Assembly: GCF_044430645.1 (NCBI RefSeq)
Contig: NZ_JAWUDN010000006.1
Coordinates: 62,001 to 126,000, forward strand
Direction: 5' to 3'
Length of the DNA stretch: 64,000 bases
Origin: Ewingella allii
Lineage (GTDB): Bacteria; Pseudomonadota; Gammaproteobacteria; Enterobacterales; Enterobacteriaceae
The number at the start of each line of letters is the position of its first letter. The first letter of the stretch is position 1. Position numbers and translations under genes: made by a program. The notes below the pieces were generated by a model. That model was given only the letters and a program-made list of their open reading frames with translations, was not told the DNA's origin and searched no databases. Shown in pieces: positions 42,410 through 51,167 of the stretch.

Positions 42410-43426
42410 TTACTTGGCGTGATGTTGCAGGAAGTCTTGCCACAGAGACACGACTTTTTGCAGATCAGCCCGACTAATGTCGATATGTGTGATCAGACGA
42501 GTCAGCGGACCGGCGCTGAGGATCACCCCGCGCTCGCGCATCCACGGGCCAAGTTTGGCGGCCAACTCGGCAGATTGCTTGATGTACAGAATGTTGGTCT
42601 GCGCGCCCGGCGCGGCGATTTCCACGCCAATCGCCCGCAGTTGCTGCTCAAGCCAGACCGCGTTGTCGTGGTCTTCTCTTAGGCGTTCAACGTTGTTTTC
42701 TAACGCATAAATCCCCGCGGCTGCCAGAATGCCCGCCTGACGCCAGCCGCCGCCGGTCATCTTGCGCCAGCGATTGGCGCGGGTAATGTACTCGCGGCTG
42801 CCGCACAGCACCGAGCCAACCGGCGTCCCCAGACCTTTCGACAGGCAGATGGTCAGGGTGTCGCAATACTGGGTTATCTCGATCAGCGGCACGTTCAGCG
42901 CGACGCTGGCATTCATGATGCGTGCGCCGTCAATGTGCAGCGACAGCCCTTTTTCGCGGGTAAATTCAAAGGCTTTTTGCAGGTAATCCAGTGGCAGTAC
43001 CTTGCCGCTGTGGGTATTTTCCAGACTCAACAGACGAGTCCGCGCGAAGTGAATGTCGTCCGGCTTGATGGCGGCAGCCACTTTGTCGAGAGGAATGGAG
43101 CCATCGGCGTCCATCTCCAGCGGCTGGGGCTGGATACTGCCGAGGACGGCGGCACCACCGGCTTCATACATATAGTTGTGGGCTTTTTGGCCGACAATGT
43201 ACTCGTCGCCACGCTGACAGTGGGTCAGCAGAGCCACCAAATTGGCCTGAGTGCCGGTCGGCATAAACAGCGCGGCTTCTTTGCCGGTCAGCCTGGCGGC
43301 CAGTTCTTGCAATGCATTAACCGTCGGGTCATCCCCGTACACATCGTCGCCCACTTCTGCATGAGCCATAGCCTGACGCATTGCTTCGCTCGGGCGAGTC
43401 ACTGTATCACTGCGTAAATCGATCAA
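42410..43426 (-). CDS. ltaE: Low-specificity L-threonine aldolase
   Basis: LtaE (338 residues) is a PLP enzyme that cleaves threonine and allo-threonine to glycine and acetaldehyde. The N-terminus IDLRSDTVTRPS, the VGDDVYGDDPTVNALQ and PTGTQANLVAL stretches and the PLP lysine segment ICLSKGLGTPVGS match E. coli. The start is a TTG at 43426, where E. coli has the equivalent Met, with a very good AAAAGGA site; the frame continues upstream without similarity. In E. coli ltaE follows poxB, and here the gap is 99 bp on the same strand. Confidence 0.94.
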   Translation of the reverse strand: MIDLRSDTVTRPSEAMRQAMAHAEVGDDVYGDDPTVNALQELAARLTGKEAALFMPTGTQANLVALLTHCQRGDEYIVGQKAHNYMYEAGGAAVLGSIQPQPLEMDADGSIPLDKVAAAIKPDDIHFARTRLLSLENTHSGKVLPLDYLQKAFEFTREKGLSLHIDGARIMNASVALNVPLIEITQYCDTLTICLSKGLGTPVGSVLCGSREYITRANRWRKMTGGGWRQAGILAAAGIYALENNVERLREDHDNAVWLEQQLRAIGVEIAAPGAQTNILYIKQSAELAAKLGPWMRERGVILSAGPLTRLITHIDISRADLQKVVSLWQDFLQHHAK

Positions 43427-43525
43427 CGTCGGAGTCCTTTTAGAAAAGTGGAGAAGGGGCGGAAGCTGCGCGGGCCGTTTTGCAACAACCCGCGCAGTAC
43501 TCACAGCACTATATCCCCGACGGGG

Positions 43526-45247
43526 TTATCGCAGCCAGTTGGTTTTCGCCAGTTCTACCACTTCGTCGCCACGGCCGTTGATCACCGCGCGCAGCATATA
43601 CAAGCTGAAGCCCTTGGCCTGCTCAAGTTTGATTTGCGGCGGCATCGCCAGCTCGTCGGTGGCGGTCACCACGTCAACCAGCACCGGGCCTTCATAGGCA
43701 AAGGCGTCTTGCAGCGCGGCATCGACGTCGGAAGCTTTCTCCACGCGAATGCCTTTGATGCCCGCGGCTTCAGCCATGGCGGCGAAGTTCGGATTTTTCA
43801 GCTCGGTGCCGTCGGTCAGATAGCCCCCGGCCTTCATCTCCATCGCCACAAAGCCCAGCACGCTGTTGTTGAAAATAACGATTTTCACCGGCAGCTTCTG
43901 CTGCGCCAGCGTCAGGAAATCCCCCATCAGCATGGTGAAGCCGCCGTCGCCGCACATGGCGACCACTTGACGGTTACGGTCAATGGCCTGTGCGCCCAGT
44001 GCCTGCGGCATGGCGTTAGCCATCGAACCGTGGTTGAAGGAGCCAATCAGGCGGCGCTGGCCGTTCATCTGCAAGTAGCGGCAGGCCCAGACGGTGGGCG
44101 TGCCCACGTCACAGGTGAACACCGCGTCGGCATCGGCAAAGCGGCTAATCTGTTGCGCCAAATACTGCGGGTGGATCGCCTGTTTGTCATTCATCGTGGC
44201 GAGGCCGTCGAGGTCTTTGCGCGCCTCTTGATAGTGTTTCAGCGCCTTGTCGAGGAATTTACGGTCGCTTTTTTCCTGCAACTTCGGCAGCAGTGCGGTC
44301 AGCGTGGTTTTGATATCACCCACCAGCGCCATGTCCACCTGACAGTGCGCCCCAATGCTGCCCGGATTGATATCAATCTGGATGATAGTGGCGTCTGTTG
44401 GGTAGAAGGCGCGGTAAGGGAACTGGGTGCCGAGCAGGATCAGCGTGTCGGCATTCATCATGGCGTGGTAGCCGGATGAGAAGCCAATCAGGCCGGTCAT
44501 CCCGACGCTATAAGGGTTGTCCCACTCAATATGCTCTTTGCCACGCAGGGCGTGAACCACCGGCGCTTTGAGGGTTTCTGCCAGTTTCACCACTTCATCA
44601 TGGGCACCGGCACAGCCACTGCCGCACATCAGGGTGATGTTTTTCGCGCCCTTGAGCACTTCCACCAGCTTTTCCATTTCGGACAGGTTTGGCAGCACCA
44701 GCGGCAACTGCGGCGGATACCATTTGGCCGTCGCGTCTTCCGGCGCAGGCTTTAGCGCCACGTCGCCCGGCAGCACTATCACCGACACGCCGCGATTGAG
44801 AATGGCTTTGCGCATGGCGATGCCCAGCACCTGCGGCAGCTGGTCGGGATGGGTGATCATCTCGCAATAGTGGCTGCACTCGCGAAACAGCTCAGTAGGG
44901 TGAGTTTCCTGGAAATAGCCGGTACCGATTTCGCTCGAAGGGATGTGGGCGGCAATCGCCACCACCGGCACGTGGTTGCGGTGGCAGTCAAACAGACCGT
45001 TGATTAAGTGCAGGTTGCCCGGCCCGCATGAGCCGGCGCATACCGCCAGTTCGCCCGTCAGCTGGGCTTCCGCGCCGGCGGCAAAGGCGGCCACTTCTTC
45101 ATGTCGGGTGCCCATCCATTCAATGGTTCCCATGCGGTTTAAACTATCGCTAAGCCCATTAAGGGAATCGCCGGTGACGCCCCAAATCCGTTTAACGCCA
45201 GCCTCTTCAAGTGTTTTTGCCAGCAACGAAGCCACGGTGTGTTTCAT
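43526..45247 (-). CDS. poxB: Pyruvate dehydrogenase (quinone) PoxB
   Basis: PoxB (573 residues) is a peripheral membrane flavoenzyme that oxidises pyruvate to acetate and CO2 and passes electrons to ubiquinone. Glu50 (in GTRHEEVAAFA) is the catalytic TPP glutamate. The TPP/Mg site is GDGGFTMLMGDF ending IFNN. The C-terminal region, ending KTNWLR, corresponds to the lipid-activated membrane-binding tail. In E. coli it is RpoS-controlled in stationary phase. A promoter must lie in the 239-bp upstream gap, but no element was assigned. Confidence 0.96.
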   Translation of the reverse strand: MKHTVASLLAKTLEEAGVKRIWGVTGDSLNGLSDSLNRMGTIEWMGTRHEEVAAFAAGAEAQLTGELAVCAGSCGPGNLHLINGLFDCHRNHVPVVAIAAHIPSSEIGTGYFQETHPTELFRECSHYCEMITHPDQLPQVLGIAMRKAILNRGVSVIVLPGDVALKPAPEDATAKWYPPQLPLVLPNLSEMEKLVEVLKGAKNITLMCGSGCAGAHDEVVKLAETLKAPVVHALRGKEHIEWDNPYSVGMTGLIGFSSGYHAMMNADTLILLGTQFPYRAFYPTDATIIQIDINPGSIGAHCQVDMALVGDIKTTLTALLPKLQEKSDRKFLDKALKHYQEARKDLDGLATMNDKQAIHPQYLAQQISRFADADAVFTCDVGTPTVWACRYLQMNGQRRLIGSFNHGSMANAMPQALGAQAIDRNRQVVAMCGDGGFTMLMGDFLTLAQQKLPVKIVIFNNSVLGFVAMEMKAGGYLTDGTELKNPNFAAMAEAAGIKGIRVEKASDVDAALQDAFAYEGPVLVDVVTATDELAMPPQIKLEQAKGFSLYMLRAVINGRGDEVVELAKTNWLR

Positions 45248-45428
45248 AGATCCCTCCAGATAGACTGTTTAATCGATCGCATCGATAAGTTAAAAGCTCC
45301 GCTAATCATAGTTCATGATGCAAATGTGATTTGTTTCGAGAATGCTTTTAAGATTTCGATAGATTTCCGTATTGGTCTTCAACCTTATAGAAAAGGTCAG
45401 GGAGTGGGGTTGTAGTTTTGTAAATCTA

Positions 45429-45470
45429 CCCGGCCTAACTGTAAATCTAGATGTCTACAGGCAGGCCGGG
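45429..45470 (-). terminator. Hairpin downstream of hcr
   Basis: CCCGGCCT at 45429 pairs with AGGCCGGG at 45463 across a loop of about 26 bases that can pair further. It lies 16 bp after the hcr stop and is probably its terminator, although a T-run is missing. Confidence 0.5.
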
Positions 45471-45486
45471 AGTCGGGGAAAGGGGA

Positions 45487-46500
45487 TTAGGCTAAGGTCA
45501 CGTCGCCATGCAGCTGGCAGCTACAGGCCAAGACGTAGCCTTCGGCTATCTCGGCGTCGGTCAGGGTCATTTGGCTGGTGGTCGTGAAATCGCCGCCGAT
45601 CACGCGGGTTTTACAACTGCCGCAGACACCGGCGCGGCAGGCGGCATTGACCGGCAGTTGGTGCTGCTCCATCGCCGCCAGCAGGGTAGAACCGACGGGC
45701 ACCTTGTAGTGGTCAAGCGGCGTCAGGCGAGTCATCGTCAGCAGCTTATTGCTTTGTGGCTCGGCAATCGGCTGGTGGAACTGCTCGGTGATGACGCTAT
45801 TGTCCGCCGCGCCCAGGGCTTTAACCCACTGTTCAGCCAGCCGCATATAAGGCGCCGGGCCGCAAATCATCACCCGTCGCGCCGCCATGTCTGTCACACC
45901 AGTCTCCAACAGGTCTTGGCTCAGTCGCCCGGCGACAAAGCCCTCTGTTGCATTGTTCTCTGATAATAACGTTAAGTTTAACTGTGGGTAACTTGCTGCC
46001 AATTGTTGCCATTGGGTAGCGAAAATCACATCCTGCGGGCTGCGCACGCTGTAAAACACCGTCACGGGTCTTACTGGCGTTTGCTGTAGAACCGCGCGAC
46101 AAATCGACATAACCGGCGTCACGCCGCAGCCCGCCGCCAGTAGCAGCAGGGGCTGGTCGCCGTCGCAGACAAAGCTGCCCTGAGCATCTGAAAGCCAGAG
46201 ATAGTCGCCAACTTTCACCTCTTGAGTCAGCCAATTCGAGCCTTGGCCGTCGGCAATTTGGCGAACCGTCAGGGTGATAAACGGACTGACGCCGGGCGTG
46301 GAGGATAGGGTATATGCCCGCTGCATCTGGCCGCTAGTGCCAATATTCACCAGCGCAAACTGGCCGGGCTGGTAGTCATAAGGCACATGGCTGAAAAGAG
46401 ATAAAGTCCAGATATCGGCGGTTTCTTGTTGAATGTCATGCACCTGCAGGCGATTGGGGCACAGCAGCGTGGGTTGGTCGGCAAACAGAGGGAAAGTCAT
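45487..46500 (-). CDS. hcr: NADH oxidoreductase Hcr (Hcp partner)
   Basis: Hcr (337 residues) carries electrons from NADH to Hcp. Domains run as FAD-binding (RAYTLSS motif), NAD-binding (AAGCGVTPVMSI, then MICGPAPYM) and a C-terminal plant-type [2Fe-2S] ferredoxin with the CRAGVCGSC cysteines and a later Cys in VLACSC. It lies 45 bp after hcp on the same strand and is cotranscribed with it. Confidence 0.95.
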   Translation of the reverse strand: MTFPLFADQPTLLCPNRLQVHDIQQETADIWTLSLFSHVPYDYQPGQFALVNIGTSGQMQRAYTLSSTPGVSPFITLTVRQIADGQGSNWLTQEVKVGDYLWLSDAQGSFVCDGDQPLLLLAAGCGVTPVMSICRAVLQQTPVRPVTVFYSVRSPQDVIFATQWQQLAASYPQLNLTLLSENNATEGFVAGRLSQDLLETGVTDMAARRVMICGPAPYMRLAEQWVKALGAADNSVITEQFHQPIAEPQSNKLLTMTRLTPLDHYKVPVGSTLLAAMEQHQLPVNAACRAGVCGSCKTRVIGGDFTTTSQMTLTDAEIAEGYVLACSCQLHGDVTLA

Positions 46501-46545
46501 GGCGCGTTCCTCGAGGGGCCGGTGTCGCGCACCGGCCGGGTGAAA

Positions 46546-48198
46546 TTATTGTGGCAACATCTGGCGCAGGTCGTCCTCAACCGAGGTGATGGCGCGCAGG
46601 CCGAATTTTTCATTCAGCACGTTCAACAGGTTTTCTGTCAGGAAGGCCGGAGCCGTCGGGCCGGTGGCAATATTCTTCACCCCGAGCGAGAGCAGAGTCA
46701 GCAAAATAACAATCGCTTTCTGCTCAAACCATGACAGCACCAGGCTCAGCGGCAGGTCGTTGACGCTGCAGCCCAGCTTGTCGGCCAGATGCACCGCCAG
46801 CATGATGGCCGAGTAGGCATCGTTGCACTGGCCGACGTCCAGCAGGCGCGGCAGCGGGCCGAGGGTGCCGAAGTCCAGCTTGTTGAAGCGATATTTACCG
46901 CAGGCCAGCGTCATGATCAGGCAGTCGTCGGGCACGGCGCGGGCTAAGTCGGTGAAGTAGCTGCGTTCGCCACGACTGCCGTCACAGCCGCCAATCAGGA
47001 AGATGTGGCGCAGCTGTTTGCTGGCCACCAAGTCAATTACCGTGTCGGCCGCGCCGAGCAGGGTTTCGCGGCCAAAGCCGACGGTGATCTCCTGCTCGAT
47101 TTCACTGTATTTGAATCCCGGCTCGGCCAAGGCCTGAGCAATCACCAGCGCGAAATCTTCCCCTTCCAGATGCTTCACGCCCGGCCAGCCGACAATGCTG
47201 CGGGTCCAGATCCGGTCACCGTAGTTGCCGACATTCGGGTCAATAATGCAGTTGGAGGTCATCACCACCGGCCCCGGGAATTTGGCGAATTCAATTTGCT
47301 GGTTCTGCCAGCCGCTGCCGTAGTTGCCCGCCAGATGCGGATACTTCTTCAACTCCGGGTAGCCGTGGGCGGGAAGCATTTCACCGTGGGTATAGATGTT
47401 AATGCCAGTGCCGGCGGTCTGTTCGAGCAGCATCTGCAAATCTTTCAGGTCATGGCCGGAGATCAGAATGGCTTTCCCGGCGCGAGGCTTGACGTTCACC
47501 GCCGTAGGCTGCGGGTGCCCGTAGGCGTCCGTTTCGCCTTTATCGAGGATCTCCATCACGCGGAAATTCATCTTGCCGATGCCCATCGCATTTTCCAGCA
47601 GGGTGGTCATGTCGGCGGGCTGGGTGCCGAGCCACGCCATGAGGCGGTGATAATCGGCATAGATATGGGTGTCTGACTGGCCCAGCACGTGGGCGTGTTC
47701 CATATAGGCGGCGGCCCCTTTCAGGCCATACAGGCAGAGCAGGCGTAGGCCGTGGATATCGTCACCAACTTCGGCTTTATCGCTGTTTAAGGCAAACTGC
47801 TGGGCCTGAATCTGTAGCTGGTCGATGGCGTCGCTGGTCAAAGTCAGATTTGCCAAAGGGTGCGGGTTGCTGATGGCCGGATCCATCAGGCGGCAGCGGC
47901 TGGCAAGGGATTCGCGATAGCTAATGGCTTCGCGGGCATAAGCCACGATGCGCGCCGAGTCAAAGTTAACGTTGGTTAAGGTTGAGAAGAAGGCGCGGGG
48001 CGCAAAGGCGTCAATTTCTGCATCAATGATGTCATAGCCCCGGGCGATGAGTGCCCACGAGGATAGGCCCTGTAGCACCGCCACCAGCAGGTCTTGCAGG
48101 TCAGAGGTTTCAGCCGTTTTGCCACACATCCCCTGCGCATAGGCGCAGCCGCTGGTGGTCGGGGTTCTCACCGTTTGTTCACATTGCACACAAAACAT
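46546..48198 (-). CDS. hcp: Hybrid-cluster protein Hcp (NO reductase / hydroxylamine reductase)
   Basis: Hcp (550 residues, same as E. coli) reduces nitric oxide and is part of the S-nitrosylation machinery under anaerobic conditions. The N-terminal cluster motif is C-x2-C-x11-C-x6-C (Cys3, 6, 18, 25). Later cysteines in GGCDGSRGE, LACGKYRFN and VGQCNDAYSA match the hybrid-cluster ligands. An AAAAGGAGTG site precedes the ATG. A near-perfect NsrR box lies 17-39 bp upstream, fitting repression that is lifted by NO. Confidence 0.97.
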   Translation of the reverse strand: MFCVQCEQTVRTPTTSGCAYAQGMCGKTAETSDLQDLLVAVLQGLSSWALIARGYDIIDAEIDAFAPRAFFSTLTNVNFDSARIVAYAREAISYRESLASRCRLMDPAISNPHPLANLTLTSDAIDQLQIQAQQFALNSDKAEVGDDIHGLRLLCLYGLKGAAAYMEHAHVLGQSDTHIYADYHRLMAWLGTQPADMTTLLENAMGIGKMNFRVMEILDKGETDAYGHPQPTAVNVKPRAGKAILISGHDLKDLQMLLEQTAGTGINIYTHGEMLPAHGYPELKKYPHLAGNYGSGWQNQQIEFAKFPGPVVMTSNCIIDPNVGNYGDRIWTRSIVGWPGVKHLEGEDFALVIAQALAEPGFKYSEIEQEITVGFGRETLLGAADTVIDLVASKQLRHIFLIGGCDGSRGERSYFTDLARAVPDDCLIMTLACGKYRFNKLDFGTLGPLPRLLDVGQCNDAYSAIMLAVHLADKLGCSVNDLPLSLVLSWFEQKAIVILLTLLSLGVKNIATGPTAPAFLTENLLNVLNEKFGLRAITSVEDDLRQMLPQ

Positions 48199-48214
48199 TA
48201 TCCACTCCTTTTAT

Positions 48215-48237
48215 AAGTTGCATTTATAATGCATGTT
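48215..48237. promoter_or_regulatory. NsrR binding site of hcp-hcr
   Basis: The 23-bp element AAGTTGCAT-TTATAATGCATGTT fits the NsrR consensus AAGATGCATTT-N-AAATGCATCTT in nearly all arm positions. It lies directly upstream of hcp, a known NsrR target in E. coli. Confidence 0.8.
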
Positions 48238-48301
48238 TTAAGTTAAGCCTAAGACGCAACAGGCAAGAATTGAAGTGCTTTGTGGAATAAGTGCAGATGG
48301 G

Positions 48302-48315
48302 TTGATTTAGCGCAA
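48302..48315. promoter_or_regulatory. Partial FNR-like site upstream of hcp
   Basis: TTGATTTAGCGCAA has one perfect FNR half-site (TTGAT) and a poor second half. It lies about 105 bp before hcp, a plausible activator distance, since E. coli hcp is FNR-activated. Confidence 0.3.
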
Positions 48316-48333
48316 TTTCTGAAGAAAGGCCGT

Positions 48334-48357
48334 CGCGCTGGCGCAGAGGCCAGCGCG
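48334..48357 (-). terminator. Hairpin after lysO
   Basis: CGCGCTGGC pairs perfectly with GCCAGCGCG around a 6-base loop, 12 bp after the lysO stop on the minus strand. The T-run after it is short. Confidence 0.6.
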
Positions 48358-48369
48358 AGGTGAAACCGG

Positions 48370-49269
48370 TCAGGCGGAGAAGAAGGCCATCAGGATTGGC
48401 GCGATCAGGCTCAGCAAGAAGCCATGCACCACCGCCGGTGGCACCATGTCCAATCCGCCGCTGCGTTGCAGCACCGGCAGGGTGAAGTCCATGGAGGTTG
48501 CGCCACATAGGCCCAGCGCCGAGGAGCGGCTGGAGCGCACCAAGGTTGGGATCAGCATAATGGCGCACAGCTCGCGGGCTAAATCGTTAAAGAACGCCGC
48601 GCTGCCGACCACCGGGCCAAAAGCGTCCGTCAACACAATGCCGGAGAGGGAGTACCAGCCGTAGCCGGAGGCCATCGCCAATCCGGTATTCAGCGGCAAG
48701 CCGAGCAGCAGCGCGGCCAGCGCGCCGCCGACCAGTGAGCTGACGGCCACCACCGACGCCACTAATATGCCACGGCGGTTAAGGATGATTTGGCGCAACG
48801 TCATGCTGCTATTGCGCAGCTGCATCCCCACCAGCGCCAGCAGGAAAATCAGCGCCACTTCGCTGGCTTCTGAGGCGTAAGTCAGCCAGTGCCACTGGGT
48901 CAGGCCGAGCAAGAAACCGGCGATCACCACGCCGCATAGCTTGAGTGAATCAATCGCCATATTCAGGCGAGAAGGCAGGGACTCTTGCTGATGATTGGAT
49001 TTCCAGGGTTTACGCTTTTCCAACAGCCAAAGTGCGACAAGATTGAAAATGAAAATGCACAAGAAACAGACCGCCGCGTATTTGAAAATCAGCAGCAGAT
49101 TCGTACTCAGATTATCGAGAAAGGCTAAGCTGACGCCCATGATGAATAGGATCACATACACCATCCAACTCAGCAGGCGGTTAATGGCATAAAGCAAAGC
49201 CGATTTTTTTAATGGAATGAGATAGCCGATGATCAGCGGCAAAAGAATGATCAGTAAACCTGAATACAT
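48370..49269 (-). CDS. lysO: L-lysine exporter LysO (YbjE)
   Basis: LysO (299 residues, same as E. coli YbjE) is an eight-to-ten-helix inner-membrane exporter of lysine and thialysine (DUF340 family). Hallmarks are the FLLALVGMQLRNSSMTLRQ loop, the SGYGWYSLSGIVLTDAFGP segment with its conserved acidic residue, and GATSMDFTLPVLQRSGG near the C-terminus. In E. coli aqpZ follows in this region; here ybjD comes next, divergently. Confidence 0.95.
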   Translation of the reverse strand: MYSGLLIILLPLIIGYLIPLKKSALLYAINRLLSWMVYVILFIMGVSLAFLDNLSTNLLLIFKYAAVCFLCIFIFNLVALWLLEKRKPWKSNHQQESLPSRLNMAIDSLKLCGVVIAGFLLGLTQWHWLTYASEASEVALIFLLALVGMQLRNSSMTLRQIILNRRGILVASVVAVSSLVGGALAALLLGLPLNTGLAMASGYGWYSLSGIVLTDAFGPVVGSAAFFNDLARELCAIMLIPTLVRSSRSSALGLCGATSMDFTLPVLQRSGGLDMVPPAVVHGFLLSLIAPILMAFFSA

Positions 49270-49433
49270 GAAGCTTTCCGTGTAGTTGCGAGTCCTGAAG
49301 GGGCGGTCAACACGCTAACCAAAAGCCGTGTCGCTGTAAAGCCGCTTTAACCAGCAAATGGCGCGGCAATATCTTGACCAAACAGCATTTTTAACGCCAT
49401 GCTGAACACAGGTGAAGCAGAAGGGAGCGCCCG

Positions 49434-51167
49434 ATGTATCTGGAACATATCGATATTGCAGGATTTCGTGGTCTAAATCGGTTATCGCTAACCTTGACCC
49501 AACCCACGCAGCGCGGCGCCTCCATCAGCGGCCCGCTGGGCGAGGAGGGCGTCTCTTCCGTCACCACCAATACCGTGCTGGTGGGGGAAAATGCTTGGGG
49601 TAAGTCCAGCTTGCTGGACGCCCTGACGCTGCTGCTCTCGCCTGAACCCAAACTCTACTGCTTCAAAGAGGAAGATTTCTATTTCCCCGCCGGGGAACAG
49701 CAGTCCAAATCGAAATATCTGCACGTGGTTTTCACCTTCTGCGAGAATCAGGCCGGGCACCACACCTCGCCGCGGTTCAACCCGCTTTCTCCTTTATGGG
49801 TTAAGTGCGCGGACAAGCTCACGCGCATCTATTATCGGCTTGAAGGGGAGCTGGACGATGACGGCAGCGTGCTGACGCTGCGCAGTTTCCTTTCCGCCAA
49901 CGGCCAACCGCTGAACTTGCAAACTATTGATCCACTGGCGCAGGCGTTAATCACTTTAAATCCGGTGCTGCGGCTGCGCGATGCGCGGTTTATTCGCCGT
50001 TTGCGTAGTGAAACGCTGGCCCCGCGCCTTGCTAAAAATAATGAAGAAATGGCGAAGCAGCTCGACGACCTGACGCGCGGGCTGATCCATAACCCACAGA
50101 ACCTAACCAACAGCGAATTGCGCAGCGGGCTGGCGGCGATGCAGCAGCTGTTAGAACACTATTTTGCCGAGCAGGGCACCAGCAGCAGCGCGCCGTGGCA
50201 GCAAAAGCGCCACGGCCGGGCCGAGAGCCGCCGCGCATGGCGCTCCCTCGACAATATCAACCGAATGATTGCCGAGCCGAACAGCCGCAGTATGCGCGTT
50301 ATGCTGTTGGGGATGTTTTCCACATTATTGCAGGCTAAGGGTTCGGTGGTGCTGCATCCCGATGCTCGCCCGCTGCTATTAATAGAAGACCCGGAAACCC
50401 GTCTGCACCCGATTATGCTGTCGGTGGCGTGGGGGCTGCTCGACCAGCTTCCCTTGCAGCGCATTACCACCACCAACTCCGGCGAGCTGCTGTCGCTGGT
50501 GCCGGTAGAGCAGATATGCCGATTGGTGCGCGAGTCGGGGCGAGTCGCGGCCTACAGCATTGGCCCGGAAGGGCTAAGCTCGGAGGACAGCCGCCGCATC
50601 GCGTTTCATATTCGTTTCAACCGCCCGTCGTCGCTGTTTGCCCGCTGCTGGCTGCTGGTCGAAGGGGAAACGGAAGTGTGGCTGCTCAACCAGCTGGCGC
50701 GCCAATGTGGTTATCACTTCGAGTCAGAAGGTATCAAGGTGATTGAGTTCGCCCAGTGCGGCCTTAAGCCCTTGCTGCGCTTCGCCCGCCAGATGGGAAT
50801 TGAGTGGCACGTGCTGGTGGATGGCGATGAAGCCGGGAAAAAATATGCCGCAACGGTGATCAGCAACGTAGAGAAATACGACGACACATTGCGCTACCGG
50901 CTGACGGCGCTGCCTTCGCAGGATATCGAGCATTTCCTTTATCGCGGCGGCTTCGAAGATGTCTATCGGCGCAACGCGGCACTGCCAGACACGCTACCCA
51001 TGTCGCCACGGCGTATCATCGACAAAGCGATTCACCGCACGTCGAAACCCGACTTGGCCATCGACGTTGCGCTGGCGGCGTCTCAACGCGGCGTGGGGTC
51101 TATTCCACCATTGCTGCGGCAAATGTTTTCCCGCGTCGCGTGGCTGGCGCGAGGCAGGGCTGACTAA
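49434..51167 (+). CDS. ybjD: OLD-family ATP-dependent nuclease-like protein YbjD
   Basis: This 577-residue protein combines an SMC-like ATPase with a TOPRIM domain. Walker A is GENAWGKSS at residues 51-59, with Walker B-type LLLIEDPETRLHP in the middle. The TOPRIM domain shows LLVEGETEVWLL and the metal site VDGDEAGKK. It is close to E. coli YbjD (552), about 25 residues longer through an insert around residues 22-45 (GASISGPLGEEG). OLD nucleases include phage-exclusion proteins and Gabija GajA; YbjD itself is an uncharacterised core gene. Its stop overlaps that of ybjX by 4 bp (convergent). Confidence 0.92.
   Translation: MYLEHIDIAGFRGLNRLSLTLTQPTQRGASISGPLGEEGVSSVTTNTVLVGENAWGKSSLLDALTLLLSPEPKLYCFKEEDFYFPAGEQQSKSKYLHVVFTFCENQAGHHTSPRFNPLSPLWVKCADKLTRIYYRLEGELDDDGSVLTLRSFLSANGQPLNLQTIDPLAQALITLNPVLRLRDARFIRRLRSETLAPRLAKNNEEMAKQLDDLTRGLIHNPQNLTNSELRSGLAAMQQLLEHYFAEQGTSSSAPWQQKRHGRAESRRAWRSLDNINRMIAEPNSRSMRVMLLGMFSTLLQAKGSVVLHPDARPLLLIEDPETRLHPIMLSVAWGLLDQLPLQRITTTNSGELLSLVPVEQICRLVRESGRVAAYSIGPEGLSSEDSRRIAFHIRFNRPSSLFARCWLLVEGETEVWLLNQLARQCGYHFESEGIKVIEFAQCGLKPLLRFARQMGIEWHVLVDGDEAGKKYAATVISNVEKYDDTLRYRLTALPSQDIEHFLYRGGFEDVYRRNAALPDTLPMSPRRIIDKAIHRTSKPDLAIDVALAASQRGVGSIPPLLRQMFSRVAWLARGRAD

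Noticed and set aside
43448..44479. 343-codon open frame opposite poxB
   Set aside because: poxB on the other strand has all catalytic motifs; the long antisense frame reflects codon bias.
50000..51167. Gabija-like defence pair around ybjD
   Set aside because: No UvrD-like GajB gene is adjacent; the neighbours are lysO and ybjX, as in ordinary enterobacterial chromosomes apart from aqpZ.
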